A DNA stretch of 64,000 nt from Cranoglanis bouderius (Eukaryota > Chordata > Actinopteri > Siluriformes > Cranoglanididae), in assembly GCA_023630585.1 (NCBI GenBank), contig CM042548.1, positions 15,898,527 to 15,962,526 of the forward strand, read 5' to 3'. The notes under the pieces are model-generated. The model did no database searches. It worked only from the letters and a program-made list of their open reading frames with translations, and had not been told where the DNA came from. This document shows, piece after piece, positions 1 to 9,621 of the stretch. Every line of letters begins with the position of its first letter. Position 1 is the first letter of the stretch. The translations under genes and the position numbers were made by a program.

Positions 1-11
1 TTTTCACAGAC

Positions 12-269
12 TCAAAAGTAATAGGACAAACTAACATAATCATAAATATTAGGATTATTTTTTAATACTTGGACACAAATCCTTTGCAATCTGGAACCCA
101 TGGACATCATCAAATGCTGAGTTTCCTCCCTTGAGATGCTTAGCCAGGCCTTTATTGCAGCCACTTTCAGTTGCCAGTTGTTTGTGGATCTTTCTGCCTT
201 CAGTTTCATCTTCAGTGAGTGAAAAGTTTGCTCAACTGAGAAAAAAAAACAACAGTAATCTAATGTCAT
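12..269 (-). pseudogene. Tc1-like transposase, C-terminal fragment
   Basis: An 85-residue open stretch on the minus strand carries FHSLKMKLKAERSTN, then a segment ending ETQHLMMSMGSRLQ. This matches the C-terminal end of fish Tc1-like transposases, where a similar FH-LK-KLKAERPTN segment follows the catalytic glutamate and ETQHLV-SM--RL ends the protein. A glutamate at the expected place (SVEQTFH) may be the third catalytic residue. The N-terminal DNA-binding domain and first two aspartates are absent, and no terminal inverted repeat is visible, so this is a dead fragment. The family call is from motif recognition. Confidence 0.72.
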
Positions 270-304
270 GTTTCATCCATACATGCTGCAAACAGTGGAG
301 ATTA

Positions 305-577
305 TCACAGGAATAATAAGGCAGCACAGGTTAAGATTTGATCAGAAGAACATAGAATAAACAGGAAGTGACCAAAAACTGAACCCTGAAGGACTCCTTG
401 CATGACAGTAAAGGATTTGTGAAAAGTATTGGAGTTGAGGGTTAAGTTTAGAATTGCAGATCTGATGAAAACCGCTTTCAGTTTGTGATCTAATATAGAA
501 AACTTTGGCAGAGAATATGAAAAAAATAATAAAATGTAAAAAAAAACAAAAAAAAAACAAGGTTTTTTTTTCATCAC
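305..577 (-). pseudogene. LINE reverse transcriptase fragment (copy 1)
   Basis: The minus-strand frame contains VMQGVLQGSVFGHFLFI, a degenerate version of the V-QG-PQGS-LGP-LF block of non-LTR retrotransposon reverse transcriptases. The catalytic YADD block is not present downstream. It resembles the better copy at 1047-1307, and similar sequence precedes both (near 258 and 838), so the two look like related copies about 0.6 kb apart. The LINE clade cannot be assigned from this little sequence. Confidence 0.55.
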
Positions 578-1046
578 TTCTTGGACAAGAGTGATGCCAT
601 CAATTTAAAATCCAGACACAGGGTTTTAGGACCAACAGGGAGAAATTGATTCTTTTTTTCCTCCCTGGTCATATTGTATATGATTCATCAATCTGATAAC
701 AACAGAATTCTTGTTTTTCTCTGTAATTTTCCATTTCCATTGACCTTTGTCTGCCTCTAAATGTCTGCTGATTATTGACTAGGATTCCATGCACACACAA
801 ACGGGAAAAAAAAAACAAAAAACTAAATAACCAGTAATATAATGTCATGTTTTATATACACACACTTTCACAGAGAGAAAATGTTAACTCTGTTTCACAA
901 GAAATACATTACGTTATGTAAGAAAACTGTACCATGGTACCGTGATCTCTATATCATTATCTTAAAGAAGTTGGAATTAATATATTATATACATTATACA
1001 TGCGGTTGTAAAAGATATGATTGTGCTCTTATCATTGGACTGCAAG

Positions 1047-1307
1047 CTAAAACTGCGCCATGAAATGATCTGACCGAGTGAAAGAACATACGATGAAAAG
1101 GAACGGACCGAGAACTGAACCTTGAGGGACTCCTTGTGTGACAGATGCAGGAGAGGATTTATGTTTATTGATAAACACAAATTGGAGTCTGGCAGAGATA
1201 TAGGATTTTAAAAGCGGTGCCAGAAATTCTAATGGAAGAGAGATGAGAGAGAAGAATGTCATGATTCGGCATATCAGAGTCTTGCTGAATACAGATATCG
1301 ATTGCAC
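1047..1307 (-). pseudogene. LINE reverse transcriptase fragment (copy 2)
   Basis: An 86-residue minus-strand frame reads LKSYISARLQFVFI at about residues 33-46, then VTQGVPQGSVLGPFLFIV at 56-73. This is the standard order of the RT segment before the catalytic YADD box in LINEs (the 'F-SYL--R-Q-V' segment, then 'VPQGSVLGPLLF'). The frame ends before YADD, and no endonuclease or 3' tail is recognisable. It is a 5'- and 3'-truncated LINE remnant; a Rex/CR1/L2/I-like origin is possible but unresolved. Confidence 0.68.
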
Positions 1308-2800
1308 CGGAGTCAGCAGAGAGACGGAGATATCATTAGCGACTCTTACAAGAGCTGTTTCAGTGCTGTGGAGTGGACAGAAAACTAGACTGGACTAGCT
1401 GACTAGCTTAAACATTGCAGAATCATGCAATCAGGTTGGGTTAATCCTAAATCATAGAGGTCGAGAGTTTATTTAAAAAAGAGTTCAGTGAAGTGCATGT
1501 AGGGGGGTCAAGTGAGGTCTCACAGTTTAATTTAACTACAATATGTCACACGGAAATTGATTTGAGTTTTTGGCTGTAAATACACGCTGAAAACTATGGA
1601 ATGTCATTTGAAGATAATAGTAAATACATAAGTATATGACACTATTAATTAATTTATTTAATTATTAAATTAATTATCAAAAAAAAATAAAAAATCCATT
1701 GAGGACTTTTTAGGAGACAGCACGTAATATGCTGAGGACTTTTCATTGATAAAATGGTAAATCGATTATTTTTAAAAAAAACTTACACAAATATACATAC
1801 AGTAGGTGTTGCAGATGAGTGCTTGGTCAGCTCACCCTTCTAACCATAATAGCATTTCTTTACAGGAGAGTACATCAAATTATGCCATTATTGTATAAAA
1901 AGTATGATAAAATAGATTACATCCTGGGTACACATTCCATTTTCATGATCTCAATTTAATATCTCGCTGTTTCATTAATTTTTATGTAGAAATAACACTT
2001 GGCTGGCACACGGTATAATATATGCAGGCTCGAGTGCGATTTTGAAATATTACATATACTTAAATTAAATCTGATTTGCAGTGATTAATGCCATAATTAC
2101 AACTCCCCTCATGTAAATAGTCAACTGTTGTTACCTGTTGTTACCATCATTTATCTCAATGTTTCATTATTGGATGTTTATTTCAATACTGGCTATGGAA
2201 AATACCAGGAATTTCCCAGGAAGCCGATAGATCATCCCATCCTTACCATGCCTTCTGTACTCATCAGTTCCTACCACTTACCTTATTCCACTGGTTTAGT
2301 TTACTGCCTGGTTTTCTTTCTCTCACATAAGCTCACATATCATCAGGTATTAAAGTACACAGTGCCTCTAAAATGCATTTTTTTTTTTTTTACAGCCTTA
2401 GGATCAAAATGAACAAAACCTTATTTTCAAAGCCTTGCCTACTTACATACACTCAACCATACAATCAGTCAAAAAGTTACTATCTATTTATATTTTTAAT
2501 AAAGGCTTATGTTTGAAAATGAATACTGAAGTTATAGTTCATGTATAAATTTATTTTTGAACCACAGTTTATTTGTAAGAAGTAGGTTTTGATTAATTAG
2601 TTTTTAATTAGTTTGCCCAGACATGGATGAAGGAAAAGCGTGGATGAAGTTCCCTTATGAAGTTGGTCAAGAAGATGCAGAGGTTTATCCTAATCAGGAA
2701 TACTGTTAACAATTTAATGTACAAAATAAAAAAGATAGAAATAAACTAGACCTTGTGGACAAAAGTCTTTCATTCTTAATCACTGCATAATTGCTTATGT
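1308..2800. other. No gene seen; AT-rich spacer
   Basis: AT-rich sequence with short A/T runs (for example 1680-1690 and 2378-2390) and no recognisable coding or repeat family. A 94-codon plus-strand frame at 2128-2412 has no recognisable motif and ends in a poly-T-derived phenylalanine run. Confidence 0.6.
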
Positions 2801-2808
2801 GTTATTTC

Positions 2809-3164
2809 TAGAGATGGCACCGATTCAATACCCAGTACCAGTATCAGGTAAAAAAAAAATGGTGGATCAGATATCAGAGTAAACATATTGCATATCAGAT
2901 CTTGCATTTAAATGGCAATGATTGGAATTATGTTTGGATTTTTTTTTCTTTTGTTAGGATTGCTTTGATTTTATCTACTGTACACTTTATATGTTGTGAA
3001 AAGAATTTAACAGTGAAGTGCTTCAGTTAAAAAAAAAAAAAAGTCTTACAGCGTACCAGTTTTTAAAGAAAATATTAAATGGGTGTTGCAATCGGCTAAT
3101 TCTCAAGGGTTCAATATTGCTATCGAATAGAAAAAGAATTGGTATTGGTATCGTGCCATCTCTA
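2809..3164. mobile_element. hAT-type MITE (356 bp)
   Basis: The ends are inverted: TAGAGATGGCACCGAT at the left, and at the right ATCGTGCCATCTCTA. The flanking octamers GTTATTTC (2801-2808) and GTAATTTC (3165-3172) match at 7 of 8 positions. An 8-bp target duplication with a TAGAGATG-like end is characteristic of hAT transposons. The interior is non-coding and AT-rich, so the copy is non-autonomous. Confidence 0.82.
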
Positions 3165-3172
3165 GTAATTTC

Positions 3173-4876
3173 ATAGTGTTAACGTATTCATTATTATTCG
3201 AAAATAGAAAATAGAAGTGATTAGGCGTGATGTCATGTGACTTTGGTCACTACTTAACCCTAGTAACAGCAATATTGATTTGCTCTTGTTAGCACATTTC
3301 CTGTGTTAAACGCACGGAAGGCAAAGAATAGACGAAAGCCAAGAAAAATTACATAATACATAAACCAGTACGTGTAGATGTGAAATCTGAGATCTGAGTG
3401 GAACAGCAGGTCCGTTGATAAGCAGACTGGCATGTTGAACAACTGTTCTGAGAAGGTAGCGAGCTGCGTTCCCCCCGTCAGCGTGCAGGCAGTTTGGCGT
3501 CGGCCACCTGTCACGTTCAGGCCTCGCTCAAATCTCAGAGTCAGCGATCTGAAGCCGAGCGGCGTATCACTCGGCGGCTTCACTCCATCTGACATGACGG
3601 CTCTGACACACACCGGGGAGAAACACTCGAACACTCAATGTGCAAAGTTTTAGCTCTAAAACACTAAGCTTTATATTAGCATCAGGCTGCTATAGCAGTA
3701 AACAAATTCATCACGCTGAATGACATGCATATTTCACTGTGTTGAGTGGAATTGTGTCACTCCTGGATTCATTGATTTGGTGTTTGAGGTTTAGCGTAGC
3801 AGCTACAGGGGTCTGGTTAAGGTCTGGAGGTTTGATTTGTGATATTTTAATTCATCGATCGATACATGTTAATGGACCAACGAGGCAACAGCTTAACCGG
3901 GGAAGACAGGGGACAACACCGGGGTGGGTTATTTGTCCTTTCATTGTGAATCAATGTGAAAGCAAATTGTGTGCTCATAAACTCATAAATGCATTAGTGT
4001 TCTACATGGAGAATGAATACATTTTGTTCTGTTTTATTTGTTACTTCTTCTTTCTTGCTTTTCTCTGAAATTTCATATCCAGCATGCACAGTTTCTTTTA
4101 AATTATTATTATTATTATTATTACTTAAGACATTATCCGTCTATAGAATCAAACAGAAAACACCTAGAATCCAGAGCCTGTTGGTGGCCCGGCCAATATG
4201 TCACAGGCGTCTCGCTCCATTTGTGTGCCAAAAGACATCCGAGGTGTTGAGCAGTAGCCAAAACAATATCGCAGGGAGCTCACGCCCCTACTGTTCTCCC
4301 CTTCTGACACATATGTGGTGTAACCCATGCTGTTCTTGCTTCTGTGCACCAGCCTGGGCTCCCAGCCTGCATAGTGCTCAGGGGTCAGGGGTCACGCTAC
4401 AGCCTGGGAGAACATGAGAAGGAAACACTGTGGAAAACGCCCTGTAGCGCAATAAAAATATGTGTGTGCATGGGGGGAATTTTTTGAAGCTGGTCCTGTG
4501 ATTTTTTTTTTTTTTTTTTTTTTTAATGACATTTTTGTATGTATTACATAAGATTGCCCAAAGTTTCATTTAACTCCCAGGGTCCAGACTTCTCACTTGT
4601 TTATATTACTATTCTTTTCAATGTAGTTACTGAATAATAATATGATTAGAGATGAATAACTGAATAATATGCTTAATATGTGGTTACATTGTGATAAACA
4701 CAATGGAAACATTATTTATGAATAAAATTATTAAAACACCCTTTTTTGTGATGTCAGGAACTTAACTCAGAAATGTATTTTGTTTTGTAATTTCTTCTAA
4801 TATTTTTCTGATAATTAATTTTATTGCTATTTCCATTGTATTATTATTTCAATTGCTAATTTTCCAGTTTGTTTAT
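3173..4876. other. No confirmed gene; CpG-rich patch at about 3430-3640
   Basis: Mostly non-repetitive. About 3430-3640 is clearly richer in CpG than its surroundings and is open on both strands (73 codons plus, 124 codons minus). Neither product has a recognisable domain; the plus frame contains THTGEK by chance-level similarity to zinc-finger linkers, without any Cys/His pattern. The minus frame has no signal peptide or repeat. The rest holds a short ATT run (about 4105-4122) and poly-T at 4502-4524. Confidence 0.4.
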
Positions 4877-4907
4877 ACACACACACACACACACACACAC
4901 GCACGCA

Positions 4908-4986
<79 letters not shown>
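4877..4986. repeat. Compound (AC)n-(GCAC)n-(AC)n-(AT)n-(AC)n microsatellite
   Basis: Direct reading: AC run, then about 25 bp of GCAC units, a second AC run, an AT run and a final AC run. The histidine/threonine-rich open frame across it is repeat-derived. Confidence 0.97.
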
Positions 4987-4987
<1 letters not shown>

Positions 4988-5944
4988 AAACAAAATACAA
5001 ATATCCATTTTTCTTTTCACGACTGAAATAACATCAGTGGATTTGCTGATTCCAAAAACAATTTAATTATACATTAGCTGAAAATTGTAATTAGTAAATT
5101 ATTAGTGATAATCATGTTTTTCTAATGTATTATACTATGTTGTACTATGAGTGTATACTATGAGGTATACAACTTAACTCCAAGTATGTTGACTGCCACG
5201 CAAGTATATTTTGTCTGATGTTTTAGCTTTTTAAAAATATTTTGGTTATTTTCGGGGTCATGGCAGAGGGGAAGGGGGGGGGGAAGCGATAGCAGAAGCA
5301 CAGCAACCAAACTCAAACTAATGAGAACAGAAGAACCTGACTGATCTGTCAAAGTTTCTCATTCCCTGATAATTGCAACTTCATGTACATTTCTTTTCAA
5401 GACTTCAGCTGTTTGTGAAGTCAGTTTGGTGTCAATAGCAGCAGATTTTTTTCTTCTTTAGAAAGTGGTACCTAATAGTCGGCTATTAACACAATCAAGT
5501 CTGTCAAAGAGGGATATTATTTTTACCACACAACAGAAGCTACGGTTAAATGAAAAATATGCAGTAACCCTCAATACACTCGCACATTTTCATCAATAGT
5601 ATTACTACTGACCAGCATTTCAGATAAATCACTAATACCTGCTCATACACCGTCAGTCTGCAAGTAAAATGTCTCTTTTCAGTCAAGTTTTGCATAAAAT
5701 AATTCAGTGGGGTTGAGCTTTGTGTTTCCGCAATCTCCTGTTACTGTGGATACAGAGTGAAATCTACCTGCAATAAGAGCACACACACAGACACATACAC
5801 AACTCACGTCCTCCTCAATCATAATCAAGTGTAGATGCCTTTAATTAAGTATGTAAGTTACACGACATGTTTGAAAAAACACGACCGGTGTGATGTTAAA
5901 TGAAAAATAAACAACGATGGGGTAGTGTGATGCAACCAATGTTA
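4987..5944. other. No gene seen
   Basis: Non-repetitive AT-rich DNA with a short G run (about 5276-5282). No recognisable coding potential or transposon end. Confidence 0.55.
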
Positions 5945-5949
5945 AGCGG

Positions 5950-6402
5950 AGTTAATATTACCACCCTGAAGTTGATTATTTTTCTATAACAGCTTGTCAA
6001 ATAGTGTTTTATTCCTCTTATACCACAGCAATTTTTCAATAATTGCAATTTGTAGTTACTAAACAATGACGTGCTTTTTATCCGTTCATAGTTGCATTTA
6101 ATATTGCACTTACATCATAACAGTCATCCCTTCACCCACAAGACTAAACATGCAGCTTGTGTTACCGAGAAACTGGACAGTTCTCCTCTGACTGGTACAA
6201 AGTGCTGACACTGGAGACTCCTTCCAAAAATGTTAAATAAACACGTCCTTGTGGAAAACTTCACCATATCAAAGAATCCGTTTATGTGGATCGTCCGCCA
6301 TGCAAACGCCATACTTATGAGCTGTTACTATAGAAATGTTAAGGTATTATATAAACATACTAGCAGAGTTTTAGAAAATTAATGTCACATATGTGTCACA
6401 CC
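5950..6402 (+). repeat. Dispersed family B copy 1
   Basis: Shares ordered landmarks with the other family B copies in this window: 'cctcttataccacagcaatt', then 'catagttgcatttaat', 'cactggagactccttcc', 'ccgtttatgtgga' and 'gagctgttactatag'. Non-coding; a non-autonomous element of unknown class. I associate it with catfish genomes, from memory only. Confidence 0.7.
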
Positions 6403-6447
6403 TTATGTTCTCTGAGTATTAACTGTACCTTCTTAAAATACCCACAG

Positions 6448-6450
<3 letters not shown>

Positions 6451-6525
<75 letters not shown>

Positions 6526-6532
6526 TGTGTGT
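6451..6532. repeat. (GT)n microsatellite, about 82 bp
   Basis: An almost uninterrupted GT run with one GA interruption near the end. Confidence 0.98.
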
Positions 6533-7500
6533 AAAATGTGTGTGCCATTGAATTGAATCCCTGCTGGGCAGGTGGGCATCCGCCTCAGACATTGTTTGTT
6601 CTTATGAATAATGGATCTGTGGGAATTGACAGATTAAGTATCAGCGTGTATTCATTATTTAACAGGCAAATGAAAAGAGCTTTGATAACCTCCAAACAGA
6701 CAGCCATTTTTTTTCCTGGCTCACTGCGACGTCTGCGCCTGTGAGTCAGAGGGAGAAAAGGAGCACGCTTTGCTCGCACTCCCACATGGAAGCACACTCA
6801 GCTCTGAATGTCTCATCTGTTCTGTGACCCCGATATGCGACACAGTCCAGTTCGGTGTCTGCTAGTTATTTATTTCTTCACTTATTTTCAAGCTTGAAAT
6901 GCTTTCTGTATGCTCATTGCATTAGGTGATTACATTCGCTGAGGTCTGGCTTGATCAGGGCATATTGAGTTCCTCAACAGAGACCCTTTTGTGGACAGAA
7001 AAATGTCGGGAGATCATATCCTCGTATTTAGATTATATTGTTGTCTTCCAAAGTGTAGGAGCGCACATCCATACATTCCAGACACCCCTTAGGTCTGGCC
7101 CCGAGGACGTTTTGACATTTGATCGCTGGTTACACACAGCATGAAATATGATGTTTGTTCAGAAGATTACAGGAAATGAGTACCTTTAAGATTGTGTTGG
7201 CTCTGGAGACGAGCCTGCATGGTGTGTTTCTGTTACACGAGCTCGTTCTGTATGTTGACACTGGCACAAAACGACCACAGCCCTACTACTGATAATGGTA
7301 ATAATCATTAATCCCTTATGTCAGGGGTCGTCATGTGGTGAACTGTGATTCGGATGCTGACCAAGCAAAGTACTAAGCAGATTTGAACCAAAATACTGTA
7401 GCAGATTAGACCAAAGTATGAAAAAACTGGCTGTAGTTCAGGATTTTTTTTTCTGTAGCAGATCCTCAATCTAAGATTTATTTATTTATTTATTTTTGTT
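6533..7500. other. Unique sequence; candidate conserved non-coding region
   Basis: A roughly 650-bp stretch (6545-7200) of complex, balanced-composition sequence with no repeat landmark and no coding domain. Texture suggests a possible conserved non-coding element, but this cannot be tested without alignment. The end contains a TTTA run (about 7480-7496). Confidence 0.3.
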
Positions 7501-7570
7501 CATGAGGTTTTTCTTAAGCATGTACAAAATTATTGTACCTGTTCTCACTTACATCATAGCAGCTATAAAC
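7501..7570 (+). repeat. Family B copy 2, left half (split by the LTR element)
   Basis: Ends in 'catagcagctataaac', the family B segment that elsewhere continues directly into 'ttgttccctcacc'. Here that continuation reappears at 10778 after the LTR element, which shows the LTR element inserted into a pre-existing family B copy. Confidence 0.75.
7566..7570. other. Target-site duplication TAAAC (left)
   Basis: Matches 10773-10777 exactly; the five bases also fit the uninterrupted family B sequence. Confidence 0.93.
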
Positions 7571-8084
7571 TGTTACGATTCCCCCTCATGCTGATCGCCG
7601 ATCGAAGCAGGCGAGCAGCGCACTTCCACAATTCACGGACTTTCATTTTGTTTACTTCGCCACGTGTGTCTTTGTTTTGGTTCATGTCTTGTCTCCGCCC
7701 CTGTTTTTTCATTGGTTGTGCCTTAATGTGTCCTAACATGTTTCAGGTGCCTTGTGTTTGAGTCTTTTTGTGTTCACGTATTTAAATCCCTATGTTTCTT
7801 CGTCTCATTGCAAAGTATTTGCCCAGTTACGTTGTTTTCTGCAATTACCAAGCCTTTATACTCTGGACTGTCTATTCTGGTGTTTTTGATCATTGTTCCG
7901 TTTTCTCGACTTTGGATTATTGCCTCGCCCTTTTTTGGATACTGTTTGCCATTCGCACGAACCTGGACTGTTTATTGTTTCTGCCTCAGTCTTGCGATTT
8001 AACCTGTTCCTATACTTCTGGCTATTCCTAATAAAGTGACATTTTCCCTGCACTTGCATCCAGCTCTGATTCTGTGCCCTAACA
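7571..8084 (+). repeat. 5' LTR (514 bp)
   Basis: Near-identical to 10285-10772. It holds a TATA-like 'tatttaaat' near 7780 and a polyadenylation signal AATAAA at 8030-8035. It carries two short segments absent from the 3' LTR, near 7600 and near 7680. Confidence 0.95.
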
Positions 8085-8101
8085 GAATACTTCGCCTAAC
8101 C

Positions 8102-9289
8102 ATGGATGCAGCAGGGGAATGGAGGAGACTTCGCACCGCAGCCTTTGTACCCGCATTCGATTCCATCCTTTTTCCACAATGGACATTCATTTATCCCCCG
8201 GACACCTACGATGGATTTTCAGTTTACACCCAATGTTTTCTTTTACAGGCACAAATTTATTTTCTTAGTTTAGAGGACCCCAAACCCGACGAGAAGCAGT
8301 GGTTGGGGTTCCTCTTGTCACGTTTAGTAGGCTCAGCTCACCAGTGGGCAGAGCTTCACCTGGCTAATGGATCTAGTAAGTTGTGTACCATATCTAGCTT
8401 TGTGGAACTACTCATTACAGTGTTCGGGAGTCCTGATTTTGCTCCCGACCTTAAGAATTTCTTGGAGAGGGACCGCCTGTCTTATCGGCCCAGCTGGCCA
8501 TACACCACGCACTATGAGAGGGAGCTGGCCGACGTGGCGGCCTACACCTCTCAGCCTCAGACCCAGGAGTGCACGACCGAGGAATGCTCCACATGTGTGG
8601 AACAAGGGTTACAAGGCTCTTACTTTTGCTCCCAGGAGTGTTTCAAGGGCAGCTGGCATGCCCACAAATGGCTCCACAAAAGAGCACCTGCAGAGCTCCA
8701 GCCAGAGACCCAGCAGATGGTCTCCTCAACAGAGCTCAAGCCGGAGGTCAACCTGGCGACCTCCAACCTAGAGCTCCAGCCGGAGAGCCAGCAGATGGTC
8801 TCCCCAGCGGAGCTCCGACCGAAGGTCAACCTGGCGACCTCCAACCCAGAGCTCCAGCCGGAGATCCAGCAGATGGTCTCCCCAGCGGAGCTCCAACCGG
8901 AGATCAACGTGGCGACCTCCGCTCCAGCCATGTTCCAGACGGAGGTCCACGAGGAGACCTCCGCTCAAGCTGCGTTCCTGCCGGAGGTCCACGAGGAGAC
9001 CTCCACTCAAGTCACGTTCCTGCTGGAGGTCCAGGGGCGACCTCCTCTCAAGCCACGTTCCTGCTGGAGGTTCACGGGACGACCTCCTCTCAAGTCATGT
9101 TCCTGCCGGAGGTCCACGGGACGACCTCCTCTCAAGCCATGCTCCTGCCGGAGGTCAATGAGGCGACCTCTTCTCAAGCCATATTCCTGCCCGAGGTCAA
9201 CGAGGCAACCTCCTCTCAAGCCATGCTCCTGCCGGAGGTCAACGAGGCGATCTCCTCTCCAGAGCCCCAGTCAGAGGTCAATGAGGTGA
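8102..9289 (+). CDS. Gag-like protein with METAP1-type zinc finger and 13-residue repeats
   Basis: The start is taken at ATG 8102 (MDAAGEWRRLR), 18 bp after the 5' LTR, where fish gypsy gag genes usually begin; an upstream in-frame ATG at 8036 lies inside the LTR. Residues about 30-150 look like a retrotransposon gag domain: PPDTYDGF, then FLLQAQIYF, GFLLSRLVGSAHQWAE and SSFVELLITVFGSPDF follow the usual order. Residues 157-195 form a zinc finger nearly identical to the METAP1 N-terminal finger (QGSYFCSQECFKGSW, then HKWLHKRA). From about residue 198 the protein becomes acidic 13-14 residue repeats (ELQPEVNxATSSP type). About 1 base is missing near 9027-9033 relative to neighbouring repeat units; after that this frame reads arginine/proline-rich nonsense to its stop. 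The likely ancestral protein continued in the other frames to 10241. Function is inferred: RNA or nucleic-acid packaging protein of the element. The zinc-finger identity is strong, from motif recognition. Confidence 0.85.
   Translation: MDAAGEWRRLRTAAFVPAFDSILFPQWTFIYPPDTYDGFSVYTQCFLLQAQIYFLSLEDPKPDEKQWLGFLLSRLVGSAHQWAELHLANGSSKLCTISSFVELLITVFGSPDFAPDLKNFLERDRLSYRPSWPYTTHYERELADVAAYTSQPQTQECTTEECSTCVEQGLQGSYFCSQECFKGSWHAHKWLHKRAPAELQPETQQMVSSTELKPEVNLATSNLELQPESQQMVSPAELRPKVNLATSNPELQPEIQQMVSPAELQPEINVATSAPAMFQTEVHEETSAQAAFLPEVHEETSTQVTFLLEVQGRPPLKPRSCWRFTGRPPLKSCSCRRSTGRPPLKPCSCRRSMRRPLLKPYSCPRSTRQPPLKPCSCRRSTRRSPLQSPSQRSMR
8570..8686 (+). other. METAP1-type C6H2 zinc finger, captured domain
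   Basis: Ligands visible: Cys157, Cys162, Cys165, Cys176, Cys180, His188 and His192 (numbered from the ATG at 8102). Spacing C-x2-C-x10-C-x3-C-x7-H-x3-H is that of the METAP1 finger, and the core QGSYFCSQECFKGSW matches it without gaps. The N-terminal part is shortened: METAP1 has C-x4-C-x7-C-x2-C there, while this copy has C-x4-C-x2-C, so one of eight ligands is gone and one of the two zinc sites may be incomplete. In METAP1 the domain mediates ribosome-associated function; the catalytic aminopeptidase domain is not present here. No intron interrupts the match, which fits capture from mRNA. METAP1's finger is conserved in eukaryotes, so the direction host to element is inferred. Confidence 0.88.
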
Positions 9290-9621
9290 CCTCCTCTCCA
9301 GAGCTCCAGTCAGAGGTCAACGAGGCGACCTCCTCTCCAGAGTTCCTGTCGGAGGTCAATGAGGCGACCTCCTCTCAAGCCATGTTCCTGCCGGAGGTCA
9401 AGGAGGCGACCTCCTCTCCAGAGCTCCAGTCGGAGGTCAACGAGGTGACTTCCTCTCCAGAGTTCCTGTCAGAGGTCAACGAGGCGACCTCCTCTCCAGA
9501 GCTCCAGTCGGATGTCAACGAGGTGACCTCCTCTCAAGCCATGCTCCTGCCGGAGGTCAGCGAGATGACCTCCTCTCCAGAGCTCCAGTCAGAGGTCAAT
9601 GAGGCGACCTCCTCTCCAGAG
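8693..9621 (+). repeat. Coding tandem array 1, 39/42-bp units
   Basis: About 23 units of 13 or 14 codons with consensus [E/Q]-L-x-[P/S]-E-V-N-E-A-T-S-S-[P/Q]. Early units alternate with a QQMVSPA variant; later ones alternate 'PELQSEVNEATSS' and 'QAMLLPEVNEATSS'. Because unit length is a multiple of three and stop-poor, long frames are open on both strands. A one-base loss near 9027-9033 moves the repeat frame. Confidence 0.92.

Noticed and set aside
3600..3640. THTGEK motif suggesting a C2H2 zinc-finger gene
   Set aside because: No CxxC or HxxxH pattern before or after; the frame ends within a few residues.
8085..8101. A specific tRNA primer-binding site after the 5' LTR
   Set aside because: The 17 bases could not be matched with confidence to the 3' end of any tRNA by eye.
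8570..8686. A host METAP1 exon rather than a captured domain
   Set aside because: It is in frame with gag between two LTRs with target duplication, has no splice sites in place, and no METAP1 catalytic sequence lies in the window.
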